Below the pieces are notes generated by a model. The model was not told the DNA's origin, did no database searches, and saw nothing but the letters and a program-made list of their open reading frames with translations. Positions 1 to 6,777 of a stretch of DNA of 64,000 bases are shown in pieces. The position numbers were made by a program, and so were the translations under genes. Numbering within the stretch: the first letter of the stretch is position 1; the number at the start of each line of letters is the position of its first letter. Source of the DNA: Cyprinodon diabolis (Eukaryota; Chordata; Actinopteri; Cyprinodontiformes; Cyprinodontidae); contig JARPUW010000267.1 of the NCBI GenBank assembly GCA_030533445.1, positions 186,001 to 250,000 on the forward strand, in the 5' to 3' direction.

Positions 1-1225
1 GGAATTACGGTAGGATTAATACTTTGCCTTAAAAACCCTCCAGACCAACCTAAAGTGGATGAGAGTTTCAGCCTTTCTCCATTCTTTTTGAGCTGAAGAT
101 GGGAGAAAAACGAATCAGACTATGTGTTTTCAACTCGTCATAAATATTTTTCTGAATGACACACATACACCAAAGTTGGTATAGTTGGAGTCGAAGGATT
201 GCTGATGCTCATGGTGAAAATGTTTTTTGAATAACTCATACGGTTTTTGATCAGTAGTCGTTTGTTCGGTGCCGTTCTTCCCATACAAAAAAGCCTGGGA
301 AGAAGAAACCAATAGTGAGTGCAGCTGTTGTCTGTGTCAGTGAGAGGCTCGTTAAGCGTTGTCAAGGTTACCAAGCTTCAAACAGATTTTACCTCTGCTG
401 TTTTAAACAGCACATATTAATCTAATGGAGGGTGAAAGCACTGATTTAACATTGGGAAATGGATACTATATGACTGCCGTCCATGACACTTCCCTTGCCA
501 CTCAGCACTGATAGACTTTCAAAATAAGACTCCAGGGACCCTTCAAAATAAAAGCCTCTATATTTTTTACATATATTTATTGCCCTATATGGCTCAACAT
601 TATGACCCAAACTCAACCCCATTTTAGAGAATAGACTCTAGGAGACTGTTTAAAACACACCCTATGGCAAATTTCAAAATAAAAGCCTCCCATTTCCGCT
701 TCATCTACTGCCCTAATAAAATGGAAAAAGAGTGATTTAACGATTGGAAAGTCATCAACTATCATTGATGGGTCTGAACATTTTCTCTAAACACAACTCT
801 GTTGGACTTTCAAAATAAGACTCCAGGGACCCTACAAAATAAAAGCCTCTAGATTATACTAATGCATTAATTGATGCAAATGGCTCAACATTATGACCCA
901 AACTCTTCCAGGTTGTTTTTATTAGACTCTAGTGACCTTTTCAAAACACACCCCAGAGCAAATTTCACAATAAAAGTCCCCCATTTACTCTGTAATACAG
1001 GAACTATTCACCTAATAACATGGAAAACCAGTGATTTAACATTTGGAAATGGATTCTATATCACTGCTGGGCATGACCCATCTATAGATGCACTTCCATG
1101 ATAGACTTTCAAAATAAGACTACAGGGACTCTACAAAATAAAAGCCTCTTCCTTATACACACTCATACATTCTGGCATATTGCTTATAGCCATTTGTAAT
1201 TTCATCACTGCAATGGCTCTTAGAA

Positions 1226-1454
1226 GGCGGGCGGAGCCCGCCATTGGTGATTTCATCACTGCAATGGCTGTTAGGAGGCGGGCGGAGCCCGCCAATGGTG
1301 ATTTTTTTCATCACTGCAATGGCTCCTAGCAGGCGGGCGGAGCCCGCCATTGGTGATTTCATCACTGCAATGGCTCTTAGCAGGCGGGCAATGCCCGCCA
1401 TTGGGGATTTTTTTCATCGCTGCAAGGGCTCCTAGCAGGCGGGCGGAGCCCACC
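1226..1454 (+). repeat. GC-hairpin minisatellite, five copies, subtype b (unit 1)
   Basis: Five copies of a 17-nt near-palindrome start at 1226, 1277, 1332, 1383 and 1438 (spacing 51, 55, 51, 55). The arms are GGCGGGC and GCCCGCC around a 3-nt loop. The loop is GGA in most copies and AAT in the fourth, where both arms stay intact. The fifth has one arm mismatch (CCCACC). Spacers are near-identical GGTGATTTCATCACTGCAATG-type sequence, which itself contains the short inverted repeat GTGATTTCATCAC. Unit 13 has the same subtype. Confidence 0.92.
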
Positions 1455-1479
1455 AACTGAGCTTTACCCACTGCGGTTC

Positions 1480-1498
1480 AATATGGACAACCCATATT
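1480..1498. repeat. Perfect inverted repeat AATATGG-N5-CCATATT (unit 1)
   Basis: Seven-bp perfect arms (1480-1486 and 1492-1498) lie just downstream of the GC-hairpin block and recur at the same place in the other units; unit 18 has one base change in the left arm. No function can be assigned. Confidence 0.7.
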
Positions 1499-1689
1499 AC
1501 CCTTGTGCATCATACGCTGTGCACGTCTATTACCCAGATTTCAGCACAGGTGGCACACAGCTCTCTTTGCCCATGACCTAGCCCTCTTTCCTTCCCTCAG
1601 CAGCCCTCAAAGGCATAAGCAGTTGGTCTGGGGAGCCCCGACATCACTTGCCAGGGCCGTATTGGCCCGGTTCCCCAGACGGGCAGTAG

Positions 1690-1737
1690 GTGGCCCCCCT
1701 CAAAATTTCTTTAGAAATTTTCTAGTTGGGGGGCCAC
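1690..1737. repeat. Nested inverted repeat at the minisatellite insertion point (unit 1)
   Basis: The inner arms AAAATTTC (1702-1709) and GAAATTTT (1714-1721) surround TTTA. The outer arms GTGGCCCCCC (1690-1699) and GGGGGGCCAC (1728-1737) are perfect complements. The right outer arm is the first ten bases of the optional minisatellite, so only units carrying the minisatellite can form the full cruciform. Units without it keep the inner hairpin and an orphan left arm. Confidence 0.8.
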
Positions 1738-1870
1738 ATGCCGAAGGCATGGCCCACCTACTACTATTGCACATATTTATTCCGCGTATTATTATTGGGG
1801 GGCCACATGCCGAAGGCATGGCCCACCTACTACTATTGCACATATTTATTCCGCGTATTATTATTATTAT
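1728..1870 (+). repeat. ~70 bp hairpin minisatellite, two copies (unit 1)
   Basis: Copies start at 1728 and 1797 (69 bp period). Each has a GGGGGGCC start, a hairpin CATGCC-GAA-GGCATG flanked by GGCC/GGCC-like arms, a TACTACTATTGC stretch and a (TTA)n tail. It lies between CTAGT and TATAATTCTCCC, which are directly joined by a single short TTA run in units lacking it. Confidence 0.92.
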
Positions 1871-3770
1871 AATTCTCCCGTATACCCAAAACTTCGGCAC
1901 GTAACTAGTCCCGCACGGTTTGGCGGATCGGGCCCAAAGTTGGCACACGCGTCGGGACCAATGGGGTGATGTGTGCTTGTATAAAACTTTCTCATTAGTC
2001 CGAAGGTTTGCGAATTATTAGCGAAAACGTCGCAAAAAAATCCCATAGGAAATGAATGGGGAGAGGAAAAAAAAAGCATAAAAAACAGCACTTCACTGTG
2101 TCGGCATACATTCACCTAGAAAAACAGTTTGAAGCTCAGTTTGTAGATAAATCCTTCGTCTATTTAAAACTGAAGATGGTATGTTGATAACTGCTACGGT
2201 TTTTGTATAATCAGACCTCAAGCGCCACAAAGTTTTAGCAAAATCCAGCCTGCTAGAGTGGAGCAACTGAAAAGCTAGAGTGTGAGGCAGGCGTTTTTTA
2301 AACACAAAAAAACATTTTAAACTCGCCCTCACGGCCACATATTTATAGCTAGAGTCACCATTTTTGGTCAGTTTGTAGACTGAAATCTCTGGACCCACAC
2401 AATATCTTCGGAATTACGGTAGGATTAATACTTTTCCTTAAAAACCCTCCAGACCGACCTAAAGTCGATGAAAATCAGAGCCGTTTTTCATTGGTTTTGG
2501 AGCAGAAGAGGGGAGAAAAACGAATCAGACTATGTGTTTTAAAGTCGTCATAAATATTTTTCTGAATGACACACATACACCAAAGTTGGCATAGTTGGAG
2601 TCGAAGGATGACTGACGCTCACGGTGAAAAATTTTTTTGAATAACTCATACGGTTTTTGCTCAGCAGTCGTTTGTTCGGAGGACATTTTAAGCACCTGAA
2701 AGCTGAGTGACAGTGACCTGCTGCAGCTAGCTCAATTAGAAGCTTAGGTGTGATGAAACGTTTTTTCTTTTTCTTTCTCTTCCCATTCAGTTTGTAGATG
2801 ACCTACAGCCATGAAAGTTACTCCAATTGAAGACAAGATATAGCTGTCGCTTAGATAAAAAGAATTTTTCAGATACCTTTTACGGTTTTTACTCAGCAGT
2901 CGTTTGTTCGGAGGGGTGCTTTAGCAGCTAAAAGGTCAGTGAGAGTGAGGTCCTGCAGTTCAAACAAAGGGAGGAGCAGGTGGGCCAACCATTTTGTTTG
3001 TGCTTCGTTTTGGGTTGTGAAAGACCTACAGACATGAAGGTTACCCCAGTCTGAGACAAAGGATAGATGTTGCTTTCACTTAAAGAATTTTTCAGATACC
3101 TTTTACGGTTTTTGCTCAGCAGTCGTTTGTTCGGAGGGTAAGCACCTGGAAGCTAGCTGACAGTTAGCTTCTGCAGCAGCCTGCTAGAGTGCAGCTGCTG
3201 AAATCTTAGTGTGAGGCGGCCATTTTTTTAAGATCAAACATCTTATTCTCGCCCTCACGGCCACATATTTGGAGCTACAGTCACCATTTTTGGTCAGTTT
3301 GTAGACTGAAACCTCTGGACTCACACAATGTCTTCGGAATTACGGTAGGATTAATACTTTTCCTTAAAAACCCTCCAGACCAACCTAAAGTCGATGAGAG
3401 TTTCAGCCTTTCTCTATTCTTTTTGAGCTGAAGATGGGAGAGAAACGAATCAGACTATGTGTTTTCAACTGGTCATAAATATTTTTCTGAATGACACACA
3501 TACACCAAAGTTGGTATAGTTGGAGTCGAAGGATTGCTGATGCTCATGGTGAAAATGTTTTTTGAATAACTCATACGGTTTTTGATCAGTAGTCGTTTGT
3601 TCGGTGCCGTTCTTCCCATACAAAAAAGCCTGGGAAGAAGAAACCAATAGTGAGTGCAGCTGTTGTCTGTGTCAGTGAGAGGCTCGTTAAGCGTTGTCAA
3701 GGTTACCAAGCTTCAAACAGATTTTACCTCTGCTGTTTTAAACAGCACATATTAATCTAATGGAGGGTGA

Positions 3771-4469
3771 AAGGACTGATTTAACATTGGGAAATGGATA
3801 CTATATGACTGCTGTCCATGACACTTCCCTTGCCACTCAGCACTGATAGACTTTCAAAATAAGACTCCAGGGACCCTACAAAATAAAAGCCTCTATATTT
3901 TTTACATATATTTATTGCCCTATATGGCTCAACATTATGACCCAAACTCAACCCCGTTTTAGAGAATAGACTCTAGGAGACTGTTTAAAACACACCCTAT
4001 AGCAAATTTCAAAATAAAAGCCTCCCATTTCCGCTTCATCTACTGCCCTAATAACATGGAAAAAGAGTGATTTAACGATTGGAAAGTAATCAACTATCAT
4101 TGACGGGTCTGAACATTTTCTATAAACACAACTCTGTTGGACTTTCAAAATAAGACTCCAGGGACCCTACAAAATAAAAGCCTCTAGATTATACTAATGC
4201 ATTAATTGATGCAAATGGCTCAACATTATGACCCAAACTCTTCCAGGTTGTTTTTATTAGACTCTAGTGACCTTTTCAAAACACACCCCAGAGCAAATTT
4301 CACAATAAAAGTCTCCCATTTACTCTGTAATACAGCAACTATTCACCTAATAACATGGAAAACCAGTGATTTAACATTTGGAAATGGATTCTATATCACT
4401 GCTGGGCGTGACCCATCTTTTGATGCACATTCATGATAGACTTTCAAAATAAGACTACAAGGACTCTAC
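3771..4469 (+). repeat. Three diverged ~295 bp sub-repeats (segment B, unit 2)
   Basis: GACTTTCAAAATAAGACT recurs at 3849, 4140 and 4439 (spacing 291 and 299). It is always preceded by a GATTTAAC...GGAAA block and followed by an AAAATAAAAGCCTCT block. Copy 1 is a 3' fragment (3771-3879). Copies 2 (3880-4170) and 3 (4171-4469) are full length and both contain ATGGCTCAACATTATGACCC. Each holds one or two AATAAA hexamers. The same three-part block is present in every unit. The copies within a unit are far more diverged than the same copy between units, so the triplication predates array expansion. Confidence 0.88.
4209..4216 (+). promoter_or_regulatory. Exact octamer ATGCAAAT next to a TAATTG core
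   Basis: An exact ATGCAAAT octamer, the binding site of POU/Oct factors, lies just after AATGCATTAATTG in sub-repeat B3. It recurs at the same place in the other units examined. The sequence match is direct. Any role in factor binding is inference, and a chance occurrence in a 3 kb unit is quite possible. Confidence 0.3.
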
Positions 4470-4560
4470 AGAATAAAAGCCTCTTCCTTATACACACTCA
4501 TACATTCTGGCATATTGCTCATTGCCATTGGTGATTTCATCACTGCAATGGCTCTTAGAA

Positions 4561-4761
4561 GGCGGGCGGAGCCCGCCAATGGTAACAGGCGGGCGGAGCC
4601 CGCCAAAGGTGATTACATCACTGCAATGGCTCTTAGCAGGCGGGCGGAGCCCGCCATTGGTGATTTCATCACTGCAATGGCTCTTAGAAGGCGGGCAGAG
4701 CCCGCCATTGGTGATTTTTTTCTTCACTGAGATGGCTCCTAGCAGGCGGGCGAAGCCCGCC
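4561..4761 (+). repeat. GC-hairpin minisatellite, five copies, common subtype (unit 2)
   Basis: Hairpins start at 4561, 4588, 4639, 4690 and 4745 (spacing 27, 51, 51, 55). Arms are GGCGGGC/GCCCGCC with loops GGA, GGA, GGA, AGA and GAA. The short first interval distinguishes this subtype from that of units 1 and 13. The subtype is carried by most units. In single-stranded DNA or RNA of either strand each copy could form a very stable 7-bp stem. Confidence 0.92.
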
Positions 4762-5039
4762 AACTGGGCTTTACCCACTGTGTTTCAATATGGACAACCC
4801 ATATTACCCTTGTGCATCATACGCTGTGCACGTCTATTTCCCAGATTTCAGCACAAGTGGCACACAGCTCTCTTTGCCCATGAACTTGCCCTCTTTCCTT
4901 CCCTCAGCAGCCCTCAAAGGCGTAAGCAGTTGGTCTGGGGAGCCCCGACGTCACTTGCCAGGGCCGTATTGGCCCGGTTCCCCAGACGGGCAGTAGGTGG
5001 CCCCCCTCAAAATTTCTTTAGAAATTTTCTAGTTATTAT

Positions 5040-5225
5040 TATAATTCTCCCGTATACCCAAAACTTCGGCGCGTAACTAGTCCCGCACGGTTTGGCGGAT
5101 CGGGCCCAAAGTTGGCACACGCGTCGGGACCAATGGGGTGATGTGTGCTTGTATAAAACTTTCTCATTAGTCCGAAGGTTTGCGAATTATTAGCGAAAAC
5201 GTCGCAAAAAAATCCCATAGGAAAT
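5040..5225. other. CpG-dense segment E (unit 2)
   Basis: I count about 16 CpG dinucleotides in ~190 bp, including CGGCGCG and CGCGTCGGG, while the AT-rich flanks have few. Vertebrate satellites usually lose CpGs when methylated. Retention in copy after copy suggests recent homogenisation, low methylation or selection. It follows directly on the site where the optional ~70 bp minisatellite sits. Confidence 0.7.
5130..5158 (+). promoter_or_regulatory. Candidate Pol II core promoter: CCAAT and TATAAAA (unit 2)
   Basis: CCAAT at 5130-5134 and TATAAAA at 5152-5158 lie on the plus strand within a CpG-dense segment of about 16 CpGs in ~190 bp (5040-5225). The pair recurs in the units, for example at 1958-1962 and 1980-1986 in unit 1. 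A start site would be expected around 5180-5190. The motifs are seen directly. The 17-bp gap between CCAAT and TATA is shorter than in typical promoters, and activity is inferred, not shown. Confidence 0.35.
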
Positions 5226-5420
5226 GAATGGGGAGAGGAAAAAAAAAGCATAAAAAACAGCACTTCACTGTGTCGGCATACATTCACCTAGAAAAACAGT
5301 TTGAAGCTCAGTTTGTAGATAAATCCTTCGTCTATTTAAAACTGAAGACGGTATGTTGATAACTGCTACGGTTTTTGTATAATCAGACCTCAAGCGCCAC
5401 AAAGTTTTAGCAAAATCCAG

Positions 5421-5852
5421 CCTGCTAGAGTGGAGCAACTGAAAAGCTAGAGTGTGAGGCAGGCGTTTTTTAAACACAAAAAAACATTTTAAACTCGCCC
5501 TCACGGCCACATATTTATAGCTAGAGTCACCATTTTTGGTCAGTTTGTAGACTGAAATCTCTGGACCCACACAATATCTTCGGAATTACGGTAGGATTAA
5601 TACTTTTCCTTAAAAACCCTCCAGACCGACCTAAAGTCGATGAAAATCAGAGCTGTTTTTCATTGGTTTTGGAGCAGAAGAGGGGAGAAAAACGAATCAG
5701 ACTATGTGTTTTAAACTCGTCATAAATATTTTTCTGAATGACACACATACACCAAAGTTGGCATAGTTGGAGTCGAAGGATGACTGACGCTCACGGTGAA
5801 AAAATTTTTTGAATAACTCATACGGTTTTTGCTCAGCAGTCGTTTGTTCGGA
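5421..5852 (+). repeat. Junction module J1 (432 bp, unit 2)
   Basis: This block runs from CCTGCTAGAGTG through the CACGGCCACATATTT and GTCACCATTTTTGGTCAG motifs, the GGAATTACGGTAGGATTAAT landmark and the CGAATCAGACTATGTG block to CAGTCGTTTGTTCGG. A diverged copy, J2, spans the unit boundary at 6352-6777. Every unit thus contains two versions, separated by roughly 0.93 kb one way and 2.24 kb the other, so the 3.17 kb unit looks like a fused short-plus-long dimer. Confidence 0.85.
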
Positions 5853-6507
5853 GGACATTTTAAGCACCTGAAAGCTGAGTGACAGTGACCTGCTGCAGCT
5901 AGCTCAATTAGAAGCTTAGGTGTGATGAAACGTTTTTTCTTTTTCTTTCTCTTCCCATTCAGGTTGTAGATGACCTACAGCCATGAAAGTTACTCCAATC
6001 GAAGACAAGATATAGCTGTCGCTTAGATAAAAAGAATTTTTCAGATACCTTTTACGGTTTTTACTCAGCAGTCGTTTGTTCGGAGGGGTGCTTTAGCAGC
6101 TAAAAGGTGAGTGAGAGTGAGGTCCTGCAGTTAAAAGAAAGGGAGGAGCAGGTGGGCCAACCATTTTGTTTGTGCTTCGTTTTGGGTTGTGAAAGACCTA
6201 CAGACATGAAGGTTACCCCAGTCTGAGACAAAGGATAGATGTTGCTTTCACTGAAAGAATTTTTCAGATATCTTTTACGGTTTTTGCTCAGCAGTCGTTT
6301 GTTCGGAGGGTAAGCACCTGGAAGCTAGCTGACAGTTAGCTTCTGCAGCAGCCTGCTAGAGTGCAGCTGCTGAAATCTTAGTGTGAGGCGGCCATTTTTT
6401 TCAGATCAAACATTTTATTCTCGCCCTCACGGCCACATATTTGGAGCTACAGTCACCATTTTTGGTCAGTTTGTAGACTGAAACCTCTGGACTCACACAA
6501 TGTCTTC
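5822..6507 (+). repeat. ~225 bp sub-repeat ladder (segment G, unit 2)
   Basis: ACGGTTTTT followed by CTCAGCAGTCGTTTGTTCGG recurs at 5822, 6054 and 6277 (spacing 232 and 223). A decayed ACGGTTTTTGTATAATCAG copy at 5368 fits about two periods upstream. The first two intervals also share a GACCTACAG-CATGAA-GTTAC core. These are old tandem duplications inside the unit and are much more diverged than copies between units. Confidence 0.8.
5963..6106 (+). other. Exon-like interval bounded by consensus splice sites (unit 2)
   Basis: A long pyrimidine tract (about 5934-5960) ends in CCCATTCAG at 5954-5962, a textbook 3' splice acceptor. 144 bp later AAAAG|GTGAGT at 6102-6112 is a near-perfect donor. 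All three plus-strand frames hit a stop within roughly the first 25 nt, so a transcript would be noncoding here. The paralogous sub-repeat ~225 bp downstream has no comparable pyrimidine tract. Unit 1 has GTCAGT in place of the donor. The sites are seen. Splicing is inferred. Confidence 0.3.
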
Positions 6508-6777
6508 GGAATTACGGTAGGATTAATACTTTTCCTTAAAAACCCTCCAGACCAACCTAAAGTCGATGAGAGTTTCAGCCTTTCTCTATTCTTTTTGAGC
6601 TGAAGATGGGAGAGAAACGAATCAGACTATGTGTTTTCAACTCGTCATAAATATTTTTCTGAATGACATACATACACCAAAGTTGGTATAGTTGGAGTCG
6701 AAGGATTGCTGATGCTCATGGTGAAAATGTTTTTTGAATAACTCATACGGTTTTTGATCAGTAGTCGTTTGTTCGGT
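6352..6777 (+). repeat. Junction module J2 (426 bp, spans the unit 2/3 boundary)
   Basis: This is the second version of the junction module. It is distinguished from J1 by GGAGCTACAG (J1 has ATAGCTAGAG), ACCTCTGGACTC (J1 ATCTCTGGACCC) and CCAGACCAACC (J1 CCAGACCGACC). J1-specific and J2-specific bases are kept in nearly all units. The two versions therefore rarely convert each other, although each is homogenised across units. Confidence 0.85.

Larger units (their letters stand above)
1..3335 (+). repeat. Macrosatellite unit 1 (3335 bp)
   Basis: The unit happens to begin at the first base of the window in the chosen phase. It has five GC hairpins of the evenly spaced subtype and two ~69 bp hairpin minisatellite copies. 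Its first ~420 bp carries ACTTTGCCTT, as in units 9, 16 and 19, while the middle from ~420 to the minisatellite closely matches unit 13. It is therefore a mosaic. The exon-like interval in segment G ends in GGTCAGT here, where other copies have GGTGAGT. Confidence 0.95.
3336..6507 (+). repeat. Macrosatellite unit 2 (3172 bp), used as reference
   Basis: This is a typical unit with no copy of the ~70 bp minisatellite and five GC hairpins. Segments are A 3336-3770, B sub-repeats 3771-4469, hairpin block C 4561-4761, D 4762-5030, CpG-dense E ~5040-5225 and the F/G ladder ~5260-6507. The AGAGCTGTTTTTC variant near 5650 and the extra TTA before the E segment are shared with unit 6, four units away. 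Confidence 0.95.

Noticed and set aside
1226..1454. CRISPR-like pattern of a short palindrome at regular spacing
   Set aside because: The repeat is only 17 nt, the 'spacers' are near-identical to each other, the context is eukaryotic satellite, and there are no cas genes.
5040..5075. A CENP-B box in the CpG-dense segment or near the unit landmark
   Set aside because: The closest candidates (CCCGTATACCC... and TTCGGAATTACGG) miss essential positions of the box, so no centromere claim is made.
4522..5076. Plus-strand frames of 70-230 codons through the GC-hairpin block
   Set aside because: The 51- and ~69-bp periods are multiples of three, which keeps frames open by repetition. Translations are low-complexity repeats in several overlapping frames and on both strands, and they change length with minisatellite copy number.
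5340..5352. GGTATGT near 5349 as a definite first-exon donor
   Set aside because: It is a weak vertebrate donor and there is no independent support. It is mentioned only within the hypothesis of a spliced transcript.
5265..5570. A 101-codon minus-strand open frame conserved in every unit
   Set aside because: All units are near-identical, so recurrence is not evidence of coding. Many differences between copies change the residue (P to L, R to C, R to G, D to N, P to A and others), no known domain is recognisable, and the frame sits across AT-rich satellite sequence with no promoter context on that strand.
3336..6507. A hidden rRNA, 5S, snRNA, tRNA or microRNA gene in the unit
   Set aside because: I looked for recognisable conserved segments of 5S, U1-U6 and tRNA box motifs and for teleost miR-430-type seeds and found none. 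Hairpins present are short GC palindromes without a miRNA-precursor shape.
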